64,000 nucleotides of DNA from Streptomyces sp. NBC_01485 (GCF_036227125.1 NZ_CP109435.1:1302001-1366000); one strand, 5' to 3'; numbered from the stretch's first letter, positions 26,067 to 36,344 are shown. Numbers and translations: made by a program. Notes: a model not told the origin generated them from the sequence alone.

Positions 26067-26255
26067 ATGTGCCAGCACCAGCCAGCGTGCCCGACAGCGA
26101 CGTCAGCCGACCGGGAGTCCGCCCGTCTCGTGGCACACCATCCGGAACAGGGCTGGAGCCTGCTGTGCAACGGCGTCCTGCTCTTCGAGGACACCGGTGA
26201 GCTCCTGCCCGACGGCCAGGTCATCGCCCCCCACCGGGTCGTGACCGCCGCCTGA
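26067..26255 (+). CDS. DUF5999 family small protein
   Basis: A 62-residue protein that matches the Streptomyces DUF5999 family along its whole length: MCQHQPACPTA, LVAHHPEQGWSLLCNGVLLFEDTGELLPDG. It has a Cys/His N-terminus (MCQHQPAC) that could bind metal. These proteins are small, highly conserved in streptomycetes and of unknown function. GGAAG lies 10 bases before the chosen ATG. It ends at a hairpin. Confidence 0.85.
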   Translation: MCQHQPACPTATSADRESARLVAHHPEQGWSLLCNGVLLFEDTGELLPDGQVIAPHRVVTAA

Positions 26256-26295
26256 GCTCGACCCGGACGGCGCGGGACCGCCGTCCGAGACATGA

Positions 26296-26330
26296 GGGGC
26301 CGGCCCGCAGACACCCTGCGAACCGGCCCC
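26296..26330. terminator. Hairpin terminator after DUF5999 gene
   Basis: GGGGCCGG (26296-26303) pairs with CCGGCCCC (26323-26330), with a second inner stem CGCAG/CTGCG. It lies 40 bases past the DUF5999 stop. Confidence 0.75.
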
Positions 26331-26429
26331 GACGCGTGTCCGGGGTCGATCACTCCCCGTAGTCCCCCGGCTCCCGCACGGCACGCCCTCCCGCATCTCC
26401 CCCGGTACGTCTTCCCACGGCCCCGCGCT

Positions 26430-26449
26430 TTCCGGAAGACTTCTGGAAG
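26430..26449. promoter_or_regulatory. Two tandem TTCYGGAA palindromes upstream of the lacI-type gene
   Basis: TTCCGGAA (26430-26437, perfect) and TTCTGGAA (26441-26448) are spaced 11 bases, about one helical turn, 42 bases before the LacI-type start. They are placed as autoregulatory operators and may also mark the xylanase gene that the element has cut. Confidence 0.45.
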
Positions 26450-26490
26450 TTTCGGCGCAGCGCCCGAAGCGAAGCGACGGAGGTGGGGAA

Positions 26491-27543
26491 GTGACAGCGG
26501 ACGATACGGTGCCGGCGTCCCGGGGCAGGGTCACGATCACGGAGATCGCCCGCCAGGCCGGCGTGTCGGTGCCGACCGTGTCCCGGGTGGTCAACGGCCG
26601 CTCCGACGTCTCGCCGTCGACCCGGGCCCGGGTCGAGGACCTGCTGCGGCTGCACGGCTACCGCAAGCGCCGCTCCACCGCCTCCGCCGCCTCCCCCGCC
26701 CGCGCCTCCCTGCTCGACCTGGTCTTCAACGACCTCGACAGCCCCTGGGCGGTGGAGATCATCCGAGGCGTCGAGGAGGTCGCCCACGCGGCCGGGGCGG
26801 GCACGGTGGTGTCGGCGATACACGGCCGCTCGGGCGACGCCCGCGAGTGGATGCGCAACCTGCGCTCCCGGGCCTCCGACGGCGTCATCCTCGTCACGTC
26901 GGCCCTGGAACCCACCCTGCACGAGCAGTTGCGCATCCTGGGCGTCCCGCTGGTCGTCGTCGACCCGATGGGATCCCCGGCCGTCGACACCCCGACCATC
27001 GGCGCCGCCAACTGGTCCGGCGGCCTGGCGGCCACCGAGCACCTGCTGTCGCTGGGCCACCGCAGGATCGGCCTGATCGCCGGCCCGCCCCGGCTGCTGT
27101 GCTCCCGGGCCCGCTTCGACGGCTACCGGGCCGCCCTGGAGGCCGCCGGTCTCACCGTCGACGACTCCCTCGTCGTCCCCGGCGACTTCCGCCCCGAATC
27201 GGGCTTCACCGGCTGCACCGCCCTCCTCGACCTGCCGCGACCGCCGACCGCCGTGTTCGCGGCCAGCGACCAGATGGCGCTCGGCGCGATCGAGGCGCTG
27301 CGCCGGCGCGGCCTGCGGGCGCCGGAGGACATGAGCGTGGTCGGTTTCGACGACCTTCCGGAAGTCCGCTGGTCTGCCCCGCCGTTGACCACCGTCCGCC
27401 AGCCCCTCGCCGACATGGGCAAACTCGCCGCCCGCACGGTCCTCAGCCTGGCCCGCGGCGAGCGCCCCGACTCGCCGCGGGTGGAACTGGGCACGGAACT
27501 GGTGGTGCGGTCCAGCACGGCCGCACCCAGAACAGCCGGTTAG
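26491..27543 (+). CDS. LacI family transcriptional regulator
   Basis: A 350-residue LacI/GalR repressor. The N-terminal helix-turn-helix is VTITEIARQAGVSVPTVSRVV (residues 14-34) with the hinge helix after it. The periplasmic-binding-like effector domain has TEHLLSLGHRRIGLIAGP, AVFAASDQMALGAIEAL and VVGFDDLPEVRWSAPPLTTVRQP. It is convergent with the cut GH10 xylanase gene, so it probably responds to xylo-oligosaccharides, although that is inference from position. GTG at 26491 starts it. Confidence 0.92.
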   Translation: MTADDTVPASRGRVTITEIARQAGVSVPTVSRVVNGRSDVSPSTRARVEDLLRLHGYRKRRSTASAASPARASLLDLVFNDLDSPWAVEIIRGVEEVAHAAGAGTVVSAIHGRSGDAREWMRNLRSRASDGVILVTSALEPTLHEQLRILGVPLVVVDPMGSPAVDTPTIGAANWSGGLAATEHLLSLGHRRIGLIAGPPRLLCSRARFDGYRAALEAAGLTVDDSLVVPGDFRPESGFTGCTALLDLPRPPTAVFAASDQMALGAIEALRRRGLRAPEDMSVVGFDDLPEVRWSAPPLTTVRQPLADMGKLAARTVLSLARGERPDSPRVELGTELVVRSSTAAPRTAG

Positions 27544-27547
27544 TCAG

Positions 27548-29355
<1,808 letters not shown>

Positions 29356-29840
29356 GTTGACCCGCGACGGCCGTGTCGGGGGCGAACTTGCCGTTGTGGA
29401 ACATACGGACGGTGGCTTCCATCGTCTCGGAGATGAGGGTGGCGCGCCCCTCCTCGAAGTCGGCTTCCATTTTGCGGCGTTCAGCCTTGAGCCGCTCGTT
29501 GAGGGCAGCATGCTCGGCGCTGATGTCCTGACGCAGGCGGCCCTGTTCGTTCTCCAGGGCCGCCTTCAAGGCGATGTAGCTGGCGTGTTCGTCCTGCGCT
29601 CTGCGCTCGCTGTCGGCGAGGCGGCTGCGTTCGTGGCCGGTTTCGATGATCCATCGGCGGATGACGGCGAGGGCGATGAAGATGAGTGCGGTGACGGCAA
29701 GAAACGCGCCACCGACGGAGCGGGCCAGATCATCATGGTGGACGCCGTAGAGGCTGGTCGACAGCCCTCCGAGCAATATCGTTCCCGCCGCCGTGACTGT
29801 AGCTCGCATGCCGCCCGTGAGATCCATGCACACCCCCGCA

Positions 29841-30290
29841 TCACATCTGAGCTGCTGTCCCTCCCCGGCTGGCGCGGCGTTCGGCGTCCTCGGCTTCGTA
29901 GCGCTTGAGGCGCTCGACGGTGGCGTAGAAGAACTCGCGATCCACGTCGCCTTGGATGCCGAGGCCGTCAGCCGCCTCTTCCGGAGTGAGTGCTGACCCT
30001 ACCTGCGATCGGTCAGTTTCGGACAGTGACTGAAGAGATTCGCGTGACATGAGACCGCTCTCCACGAAGAGGACGGTCGGGTGGATGCCTGCGGCGTCAG
30101 CGATGGGTTCGAAAAAGCCGGGGTCGGGGATGGCCTGTCCGTTGAACATGCGACTAACGCTGCTCTCGGTCATGCCGGTGGCTCGCGCGAACTTGGCATT
30201 GCGGCCGTGGCCGGTATAGCCGGCACGCTCGGCGGCTGCCAGGACGACAGCACCGAATCGCTGCCGCAGTGGGGGGGTCGCATCGGTCAT
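29841..30290 (-). CDS. XRE-family HTH repressor of the element
   Basis: A 149-residue protein with a helix-turn-helix (NAKFARATGMTESSVSRMFNG, about residues 31-51) followed by an acidic region with SETDRSQVGSALTPEEAADGL. It faces the rightward gene block across a divergent promoter with a perfect 24-bp operator whose inner edge is 12 bases from its start, the usual layout of a phage-type immunity repressor. It probably keeps the element's early genes off and regulates itself. The chosen ATG has a weak ribosome site. Confidence 0.82.
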   Translation of the reverse strand: MTDATPPLRQRFGAVVLAAAERAGYTGHGRNAKFARATGMTESSVSRMFNGQAIPDPGFFEPIADAAGIHPTVLFVESGLMSRESLQSLSETDRSQVGSALTPEEAADGLGIQGDVDREFFYATVERLKRYEAEDAERRASRGGTAAQM

Positions 30291-30301
30291 GTCCCGTGAC
30301 T

Positions 30302-30325
30302 CTACCTCCCTAGTTAGGGAGGTAG
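30302..30325. promoter_or_regulatory. Perfect 24-bp operator palindrome
   Basis: CTACCTCCCTA, spacer GT, TAGGGAGGTAG: 11-bp arms with full complementarity, next to the start of the XRE repressor gene at 30290. It is the obvious autoregulatory operator. The half-site TAGGGAGGTA reappears at 63503-63512. Confidence 0.75.
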
Positions 30326-30375
30326 CCAGAAAATCCCTCTCCCGCAAGAGTCGCAAATACGCCAGTGACCTGCAT

Positions 30376-30403
30376 TGACGCAGCTTAACCCATGAATAGA
30401 ACG
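30376..30403 (+). promoter_or_regulatory. Candidate rightward promoter
   Basis: TTGACG (30376-30381) and TAGAAC (30398-30403) are spaced 16 bases, upstream of the rightward XRE gene at 30549. The spacing and -35 fit the main vegetative sigma factor; the -10 is only fair. Confidence 0.4.
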
Positions 30404-30445
30404 CACGTTCGAGCGAACATTAGACCAAACGCCTCCATAACCTCC

Positions 30446-30457
30446 CTTGCGCGCAAG
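30446..30457. promoter_or_regulatory. CTTGCGCGCAAG palindrome in the leader of the rightward XRE gene
   Basis: A perfect 12-bp palindrome flanked by TCCC and CAAGGA. A similar half-site arrangement (TCCCTCGTGAGCAAGGA) follows at about 30475. These could be sites for the rightward XRE protein. Confidence 0.45.
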
Positions 30458-30548
30458 CAAGGAACATGGCAGAGTCTCCCTCGTGAGCAAGGAATCGCCT
30501 TCCACCAGCGACAACCCCTGCCAACCCCCCAGAGAAGGAGGTGACTAC

Positions 30549-30773
30549 GTGTTCCGCCTTGACGTCTCCAAGCTCCTCGAAGCCACCAAGACCCGCGGCG
30601 ACACCAGCAACGCAGCGATCCACCGCCGTACCGGAATCGCTGAATCGTCCGTATCCCGCATCCTGCGCGGCGAAGCCCAACCTGACCTGAACTCGGCCAT
30701 GCGCCTCGCCGAGGAATATGACATCGACCTGCGCCACGTCATCAAGCGCGTGCCCATCGAGGCCGCCGCATGA
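30549..30773 (+). CDS. Small XRE-family HTH protein (Cro-like position)
   Basis: A 74-residue protein that is mostly a helix-turn-helix (SNAAIHRRTGIAESSVSRIL). The GTG at 30549 was chosen over an upstream ATG because it follows a perfect AAGGAGGTGA ribosome site; the extra N-terminal residues would be disordered. It lies divergent from the larger XRE repressor and opens the rightward operon, as a cro gene does. Its stop overlaps the next start (ATGA). Confidence 0.82.
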   Translation: MFRLDVSKLLEATKTRGDTSNAAIHRRTGIAESSVSRILRGEAQPDLNSAMRLAEEYDIDLRHVIKRVPIEAAA

Positions 30774-30946
30774 CCCGCGAAGAGCGCCACGCGCTCCTCG
30801 GCCCGGAGATCGTCGCCCACATCCACAAGGTCGTCGACGCCGCACCCGACCCGAGCCCCGAGCTGGTCGCGGAACTCCGCCGCATCATGACGCGCCCTGC
30901 TGGCAACCGCCGCCCGGCCGCTCGGCCGGCCCGCGCCGCCGCCTGA
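30770..30946 (+). CDS. Short helical protein of unknown function
   Basis: A 58-residue protein: MTREERHALLGPEIVAHIHKVV followed by an acidic helix (PELVAELRRIMTRPAG) and an Ala/Arg-rich tail. Its ATG overlaps the stop of the XRE gene by ATGA, so it is co-translated. Not assigned to a known family. Confidence 0.65.
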   Translation: MTREERHALLGPEIVAHIHKVVDAAPDPSPELVAELRRIMTRPAGNRRPAARPARAAA

Positions 30947-31037
30947 TTCACCCCAGTACACGCCGAAGGGCCGCCCGCTTTGACCGGCCTGGCGACCCTC
31001 GACTCGGCTTCCTCACCATCCAGAAAGTGAGGCCCAA

Positions 31038-31400
31038 GTGGCCACATCATCTCAGACCCCGACCGTGCTGCCCCTGTCGGAGGCCCTGTCCCCGCAGCGC
31101 AAGAGCTACATGGCTGCCCTGTCGCTCGCCGAGACCATCATGAGCGAGGCTCTGGCGCTGCCGTCCAGCTTCGACGTCAACGTGCACCCGTGGACGCCGA
31201 ACTCCCCGGAGCTCCGCTTCTACTTCCACCACGACGTCCCTGGTCTGCGGCAGTTCCGTGACGACCAGATGCTGACCGAGTCGATGACGGAGCGGGAGGA
31301 CGGCTCGGTTTACATCGAGGCGGTGCGGGACGACGTCAACGGCGTGCGGGTCGTCGCGTGGACGCTGTCGGACGCGAAGTCCTCGGCGGTGGCGGCGTGA
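31038..31400 (+). CDS. Hypothetical element protein
   Basis: A 120-residue soluble protein: a helical N-terminal half (SYMAALSLAETIMSEALALPS) and a strand-rich half (FDVNVHPWTPNSPELRFYFHHD, GSVYIEAVRDDVNGVRVVAWTLS). It starts with GTG after GTGAGG and begins a run of eleven genes up to the nuclease and directionality factor. Not recognised. Confidence 0.65.
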   Translation: MATSSQTPTVLPLSEALSPQRKSYMAALSLAETIMSEALALPSSFDVNVHPWTPNSPELRFYFHHDVPGLRQFRDDQMLTESMTEREDGSVYIEAVRDDVNGVRVVAWTLSDAKSSAVAA

Positions 31401-31903
31401 CCGCCCGGCTGTCGGATCCGCTGGTGGTTACGACGCGGGATGCGGGTTCGTGGTGGAAGCGGGCGGTGGACTCGGATGGGCATGGCCTGTACGCGAAGGC
31501 GGACTGCACGGACATGTGTCCGGAGCTGCGGTCGATTCGTGAGCTGGCCGTGTATGGCCTGACGGGGATGCTCGACGCGGTGCCGGTGCCGGTTGGTTCC
31601 GTGCCGCAGCCGTCGGAGCTGGAGACGCTGCGGGCCCGGGTTGCCGAGTTGGAGGCGTTGACGCCTGCTGCGATCCAGACGTGCCGGAAGTGCGGTGCGG
31701 GTTACACGTACGGCGAGCCGTGTCAGTCGTGCGTGTTCAAGGCGCGGATGGCTGCCGAGGTTGCGGCTCGTGGGGAGCGGCCGGTGAACCGGTTGACGGA
31801 GACGTTCATGCCGGTGGGGTCGCTGCGGGATGAGGACGAGTTCCACCTGCGTCACGACTACCGCGTGGGTCACGACCTGCCCGAGACGGGCGGTGCACTG
31901 TGA
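31397..31903 (+). CDS. Protein with Cys4 zinc-ribbon-like motif
   Basis: A 168-residue protein. After a helical coiled-coil-like stretch (PSELETLRARVAELEAL) comes CRKCGAGYTYGEPCQSC, a likely Cys4 zinc site. The GTG start overlaps the previous TGA (GTGA). Unknown role; probably nucleic acid or protein contact. Confidence 0.65.
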   Translation: MTARLSDPLVVTTRDAGSWWKRAVDSDGHGLYAKADCTDMCPELRSIRELAVYGLTGMLDAVPVPVGSVPQPSELETLRARVAELEALTPAAIQTCRKCGAGYTYGEPCQSCVFKARMAAEVAARGERPVNRLTETFMPVGSLRDEDEFHLRHDYRVGHDLPETGGAL

Positions 31904-32421
31904 CTGCCGACCCGACGAAGCACCTGCTCGGCTACGGCCGCCGCGACGCGACCACGGGCATGCTGCACGGCCACATCCGCTACCCGGACGGCACCGCGCC
32001 GACGCCGTTCGGTTGTCGTTGGTGCGGCACGGAGCGGGGCGGGCATGGCCGCCGGTGGATGCCCGGTAAGGGCATGCACGGCTGGGAGCGGCCGACCGAG
32101 GTGCAGGTCAAGGCGCGGATGCTGGCTCGCCGGAACGCACGGAAAGACGTGTGCCGGTGCCCGCTGGACGACGAGTGGCGTCCATTCGCCCCGGTCTTCG
32201 ACCCGTACATGTGCGAGGCGTCCGACTGTCACGGCTACCGCTCGGAGGAGGACCCGTTCGGCGGGGGCTCGTACTGGCGGTCGGTGCACACCCCGAGCGC
32301 CGAGGTCTCCCGCAAGTGCGGCCAGTGCGGCTACCGCACGTCGGTCTGGCACGTGGATGACGGGTCGGCCGAGGAAGAACTGCACGGTCACGTCACCCGC
32401 GTTCACGGCGGTGGTGCGTGA
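31900..32421 (+). CDS. Protein with several CxxC zinc-like motifs
   Basis: A 173-residue protein with three Cys pairs: CRWCG (near 39), CRCP (near 87) and CGQCGYRTSVWH with a downstream HGHVTRVH, which resembles a C2H2 finger. Overlaps its neighbours by 4 bases on each side. Function unknown. Confidence 0.65.
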   Translation: MTADPTKHLLGYGRRDATTGMLHGHIRYPDGTAPTPFGCRWCGTERGGHGRRWMPGKGMHGWERPTEVQVKARMLARRNARKDVCRCPLDDEWRPFAPVFDPYMCEASDCHGYRSEEDPFGGGSYWRSVHTPSAEVSRKCGQCGYRTSVWHVDDGSAEEELHGHVTRVHGGGA

Positions 32422-32720
32422 TGCATACGACGACTGCTTCCGAGTGGGCGCAGATGACGTCTCTCGCGGTCGCCTTGTACGCGTCCGTGTCGGTGCCGTA
32501 CTTCCTCCTCGTCGACGCGGACCTGAAGGACTTCGACCCGCGTCCTGCTGTGCGCTGCGTGCTGGTCTCGGCCGCCGCTGACTGGCTGCTGGCTACGACG
32601 CCCGGCACCCGTCTCGTCGTGGCCGTCTCCAACGCCCCCACGGCCGCCCGTGACTTCTACCGGGATGCGGCTGCTCTCGCTCTCCTCCTCACCACCTCCC
32701 CGAAAGGGGCCATGGCATGA
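32421..32720 (+). CDS. Small hypothetical protein
   Basis: A 99-residue protein (ATG at 32421; GTG one codon earlier also possible) starting MHTTTASEWAQMTSLAVALYASV. It has hydrophobic segments but no clear membrane helix, and ends ALALLLTTSPKGAMA overlapping the next start. Not recognised. Confidence 0.55.
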   Translation: MHTTTASEWAQMTSLAVALYASVSVPYFLLVDADLKDFDPRPAVRCVLVSAAADWLLATTPGTRLVVAVSNAPTAARDFYRDAAALALLLTTSPKGAMA

Positions 32721-33088
32721 AGTACCAGATTGAGGGCCCGTTCCCTCTCACCCTCAACGTCACCGAAGGCGGCGCCGAGTTGGGCGTGGCCCGGTTCCTC
32801 AAGGCCGTGTTCCTCGACCTGTTCAACGCCGCCGACTCCGACCCTGAGGGCTTCGGCGAGGAACTCGCTGAGATGCACGCCCTTGCGCAGTCTGCGCAGT
32901 GCCGGGGCCGTGACTCGCATGCCCGGCACGACTTCGACGAGCGCATGGGCCGGATGCTCGACAAGTTCACGGGCGACGGCCAGATCGAGTTGTACGCGAC
33001 CGGGCTGACGCAGTTGCGGGACGCGCTGAACGAGGTGCTGAAGCCCCGCGAGATCCCGGCGCAGCGCGAAAGCGGTACCGCCGCGTGA
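32717..33088 (+). CDS. Hypothetical element protein
   Basis: A 123-residue protein: MKYQIEGPFPLTLNVTEGGAELG, then helices (LKAVFLDLFNAADSD, DFDERMGRMLDKF). Overlaps both neighbours (ATGA, GTGA). No known domain is visible. Confidence 0.6.
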   Translation: MKYQIEGPFPLTLNVTEGGAELGVARFLKAVFLDLFNAADSDPEGFGEELAEMHALAQSAQCRGRDSHARHDFDERMGRMLDKFTGDGQIELYATGLTQLRDALNEVLKPREIPAQRESGTAA

Positions 33089-33546
33089 GCGCCCGTCGTC
33101 AGATCGTCGCCGCCCTGTCCGAGGACAGCTACGGCGGGATCGCCACCCTGCAAGACGTCGACCGAGCCGAAGCCCTGGTCAACGCATACCGCGCGGAAGT
33201 CCTCGCCGAGGAGAAGGCCACCACTTCGCCGACGGCCACCACCTACGCCGTCCGCTCGTGCGTCTGCGACGAGATCCCGCACCCCACGTGGTGCCCCGCG
33301 TCGGTGCCGACGGACGAGCGGATCGCAGAGATCCGCAAGGGGCTCGGAGGCCCGCTCACCCGGCGCGAGCTGGACTGGCTGACCGGTGCCGCTGCCAGGC
33401 ATGAGCTGCACGTCACCGGGGCGCGTGGCCTGCACTGGCCACTGACCGAGGACCTGCCGGGCGCTCTGCTCCTCGTGTCGCAGTACCTGGCTGCAGCGGT
33501 TGCCGTGATCGAGCGGGCGGGCCTCGTCGAGGAGGTGGCCCCGTGA
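33085..33546 (+). CDS. Hypothetical element protein
   Basis: A 153-residue protein with a helical N-terminus (RQIVAALSEDSYGG), a Cys motif VRSCVCDEIPHPTWC, and a region LTRRELDWLTGAAARHELHVTGARG. The GTG start overlaps the previous stop. Unknown function. Confidence 0.6.
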   Translation: MSARRQIVAALSEDSYGGIATLQDVDRAEALVNAYRAEVLAEEKATTSPTATTYAVRSCVCDEIPHPTWCPASVPTDERIAEIRKGLGGPLTRRELDWLTGAAARHELHVTGARGLHWPLTEDLPGALLLVSQYLAAAVAVIERAGLVEEVAP

Positions 33547-34007
33547 GGGCCGCCGAGCAGACCGAGTTGATTGTCCTCGCGCTCCGCGATCACGCGGCGA
33601 TGGTCGAGGCGGATGCCCGCGCATTCCTCGCCGAACACGACGCAGGTGTTCGCGCCGAAAGCCTCGCCGAGGGTGCCGGACTCCTCCGTGAGCACGCCGC
33701 CCGCAAGGTCGGACGGCCTGTCTTCAACGCGGGCCTCCGGGCTGGCGCAGTCATCCTCGAACACGCCGCCGACCGACCCGCATCCGAGGGCGACCCGGAC
33801 TTCTTCCAGCGTGGCCACACCTACGCCCGCGAGCATCACGCCGCCACCATCCGCTTCCTCGTCAAGTACATCGATGAGTCTCCGGACGGGATCCCCTACC
33901 GGGTTGCGTTCGGCTGGAAAACAGAAGACGGCGACGTCTGCACGTCTCCGTTCGACTCCGACAACATGGACGGCTGGACCGACATCACCGGCGAGGTGAC
34001 GCCGTGA
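33543..34007 (+). CDS. Hypothetical element protein
   Basis: A 154-residue protein. The first half is helical (ELIVLALRDHAAMVEADARAFL, GAGLLREHAARKVG); the second half has strands with acidic residues (PYRVAFGWKTEDGDVCTSPFDSD). Overlaps its neighbours by 4 bases. Not recognised. Confidence 0.58.
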   Translation: MRAAEQTELIVLALRDHAAMVEADARAFLAEHDAGVRAESLAEGAGLLREHAARKVGRPVFNAGLRAGAVILEHAADRPASEGDPDFFQRGHTYAREHHAATIRFLVKYIDESPDGIPYRVAFGWKTEDGDVCTSPFDSDNMDGWTDITGEVTP

Positions 34008-34246
34008 CCACCACCATCTCCAGCCGTGAAGCACGCCTCGCCACGCTCCTCAACCAAATCCGATCCCAGCCCGGCCAGTGGACTGCTGGCCGCCTCCACC
34101 GCCGCCGCAGAGCATCGGGCGGCCCGGTCCAACGCGGCACCGCCCGCCGAGACCTGGTCGAACTGGAGCGGCGCGGACACCTCATCGGATGCGGCCCGAC
34201 AGACGGCCGGTACTACGTGCTCCGCGACGAGGTGGCCGCCCGGTGA
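34004..34246 (+). CDS. Small winged-helix-like DNA-binding protein
   Basis: An 80-residue basic protein with a layout like a winged helix: ARLATLLNQIRSQPGQWTAG (helix), RGTARRDLVELERRGHLIG (recognition helix and wing) and a C-terminal GRYYVLRDE strand. Probably binds DNA. GTG start overlapping the previous gene. Confidence 0.6.
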   Translation: MTTTISSREARLATLLNQIRSQPGQWTAGRLHRRRRASGGPVQRGTARRDLVELERRGHLIGCGPTDGRYYVLRDEVAAR

Positions 34247-34449
34247 TGCGCCGTCTCGCCTACCCGGCGTACCTGCTCGCCGTCCTCGGCATCGCCTGCG
34301 CCGCGACCTGGACCGCCGACCACATCCCCACCCCCAACCCGATCACCGCCTGGGCTGTCGACGCCTTCGCCGGGTGTGTCGCCGGACTCACCGCACTCAA
34401 CCGGATCCCCTGCCCCTGCACCTGCCACCGAAAGGACCGCAGCCGGTGA
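34246..34449 (+). CDS. Small one- or two-helix membrane protein
   Basis: A 67-residue protein with a hydrophobic helix (YPAYLLAVLGIACAATWTAD) and a second weaker one (ITAWAVDAFAGCVAGLTAL), then a Cys-rich tail (CPCTCHRKD). ATG at 34246 overlaps the previous stop. Not recognised. Confidence 0.55.
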   Translation: MRRLAYPAYLLAVLGIACAATWTADHIPTPNPITAWAVDAFAGCVAGLTALNRIPCPCTCHRKDRSR

Positions 34450-35288
34450 CCAACCCGAAGCACGCCCGCGACACCGACAACGGCCGCTACTACCAAGACC
34501 CCGCCGGCGGGCCCGACCTGGTCTCCGTCACCAACGTCCTGAACACCAGCGTCCACAAGCATGCCCTGATCCCGTGGGCCGTCAAGCTCACCGTCGAGTG
34601 GATCCTCGACAACCGCATGGAGGTCGCCCGCCGAGCGATCACCGACCGAGCGGCGCTCGTCAAGGAACTCAAGCAGATCCACATCGACGTCCGCGACACG
34701 GCATCCGACCTCGGCACCCGCATCCACCGGGCCGCCGAGCAGCGCCTCCTCGGAGCGCCGTTCGCAGTCGACCGCGAAGTCGGCCCCTACCTCAACCAGT
34801 TGGAGGCGTTCCTCGGCTTCTGGGGCGTCGACATCGACAAGCATGTCGAAGCCGCCGAGATCACCTGCCTGCACCGGCGCCTCGGCTACGCGGGCACCGC
34901 AGACCTCATGATCTGGCTGCCCACCGGTGAGGGCCGCGCGCTTGAACTGTGGCTGATCGACTTCAAGACGTCGGCCACCCGCTCCGCCAAAGAGGTCTAC
35001 CCGGAGAACACCCAGCAGCTCGCCGCCCTCCGCTACTGCGAGACGGTCCTGCTGCCGGACGACACCGAGCAGCCCATGCCGAAAATCCAGCGGGCCGGCG
35101 TCCTCAACCTGCGGGCCAAGTCCCACGCCCTCGTCGAGATGCCCGCCGGACGGGACGCCCACAAGGCCTTCCGCGGGGCTCTCGCCAACGCGCTGTGGCA
35201 CCACGCCGCGCCTTCCTCCTACCCGGCCCTCCTCGCCCCGGACCAGCCCGTACCGGCCCGGTGGCGCAACTACCGAAAGGTGGCCTGA
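34446..35288 (+). CDS. PD-(D/E)XK nuclease family protein (RecB/phage exonuclease-like)
   Basis: A 280-residue protein with a RecB-type nuclease core: LGTRIHRAAEQRL (near 96), YAGTADLMIW (about 148-157, first catalytic Asp) and LIDFKTS (about 171-177, Asp and Lys), followed by QLAALRYCE, which matches the Gln motif of this superfamily. Phages use such nucleases with a single-strand annealing protein in recombination. No RecT/Bet protein is recognised next to it, so it may work with host proteins or act in replication. GTG start overlapping the previous gene. Confidence 0.8.
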   Translation: MTNPKHARDTDNGRYYQDPAGGPDLVSVTNVLNTSVHKHALIPWAVKLTVEWILDNRMEVARRAITDRAALVKELKQIHIDVRDTASDLGTRIHRAAEQRLLGAPFAVDREVGPYLNQLEAFLGFWGVDIDKHVEAAEITCLHRRLGYAGTADLMIWLPTGEGRALELWLIDFKTSATRSAKEVYPENTQQLAALRYCETVLLPDDTEQPMPKIQRAGVLNLRAKSHALVEMPAGRDAHKAFRGALANALWHHAAPSSYPALLAPDQPVPARWRNYRKVA

Positions 35289-35290
35289 CC

Positions 35291-36331
35291 ATGGGCTCCC
35301 GAATCCGCACCGCGCAGAAGCAAGCCCGCGAACTGGGCCGCCTGCGCACCGGCTACAGCATCCCCAACCAGGACCCGAAGAAGCGGCCCCGGCCGGTCAA
35401 GTCGAAGACGTGGGTAATCAGCAGCCACGCCGAGCACTACGTGACCGCCGCGGCCGACGCCTGGGGCGGCAAGGTCGAGCGCTGGCAGCCGCAGGGCAAC
35501 GGCGCCCCTCAGTTCCGTGTGATCACTGAGGCCGAACTGATTGAGGCAATCCTCCCGCCCGGCGACCCGCTGTCGCAGGCCAACGAGATGTGGAACAAGG
35601 GCGGCTGCGTCCGCCGCTGCGACGGCGAGACCGAGCAGATCAGTCGCCACCCGTGCCTGTGCCTCGCCGAGCACGGCCCGGAATGGCACCTGCTGCGCCA
35701 GGACCTGTACACGAAAGACAAGGTGTGCGCCGCCACCTCCCGGCTGAACGTCGTCCTGCCGGACATGCCCGACGTCGGTGTATGGCGGGTGGAGACGCAC
35801 TCCTGGTATGCGGCGAACGAACTCGCGGGCACCGTCGACATGGTGCTGTCCGGCACTGGCGGCAAGGGCCTGGTCCCGGTGACCCTGCGGATTGAGCCGC
35901 GGACTCGGGTGGCGGGCGGGCTGACGAAGCAGTTCCCGGTGGTCGTCGTCGAGATCAGGGGTGTCACCACGCGGCAGGCCCTGACCGGGCCGCTGCCCAC
36001 TGCGGTCGCGCTGGACCCGACCGGCACGCGGGCGGTCGCCGCGATCGAAGCTCCGCGGCCGGACTACCTCGCTGATGCGGCGGCCGCGCTGACGGTCGAC
36101 GACGTGCAGGACGTGTACCGGGCCGCGCACGCGGCCGGGCATCTCACGGACGACCTGATCGCGGCGCTGAAGGTGCGCGCGGACGAGGTCAAGGCGGAGG
36201 AGAGCAAGCGCGTCAACGGCACCGACGAGGACGGTCCGGACGACGAGGGCGTGTACCCCGCCGAGGTCGTCGACGACGGCCCCCGCGAGCCGGCCACTTG
36301 GCCCGCTGCCGCCCTGCCCGGCAGCAAGTAA
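35291..36331 (+). CDS. Recombination directionality factor-like protein (phiC31 Gp3 family)
   Basis: A 346-residue protein resembling the Gp3-like family of serine-integrase directionality factors, which bind the integrase and switch it from integration to excision. Supporting stretches are RIRTAQKQARELGRLRTGY at the N-terminus, GGKVERWQP, LPPGDPLSQANEMWNKGGC, the Cys set C106, C110, C122, C124, C146, and RLNVVLPDMPDVGVWRVETHS. The C-terminal 100 residues are acidic and probably not conserved. Element position, 6 kb from the integrase gene, supports the role. Followed by a 12-bp hairpin. Confidence 0.8.
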   Translation: MGSRIRTAQKQARELGRLRTGYSIPNQDPKKRPRPVKSKTWVISSHAEHYVTAAADAWGGKVERWQPQGNGAPQFRVITEAELIEAILPPGDPLSQANEMWNKGGCVRRCDGETEQISRHPCLCLAEHGPEWHLLRQDLYTKDKVCAATSRLNVVLPDMPDVGVWRVETHSWYAANELAGTVDMVLSGTGGKGLVPVTLRIEPRTRVAGGLTKQFPVVVVEIRGVTTRQALTGPLPTAVALDPTGTRAVAAIEAPRPDYLADAAAALTVDDVQDVYRAAHAAGHLTDDLIAALKVRADEVKAEESKRVNGTDEDGPDDEGVYPAEVVDDGPREPATWPAAALPGSK

Positions 36332-36344
36332 CCCGCACACGAGT

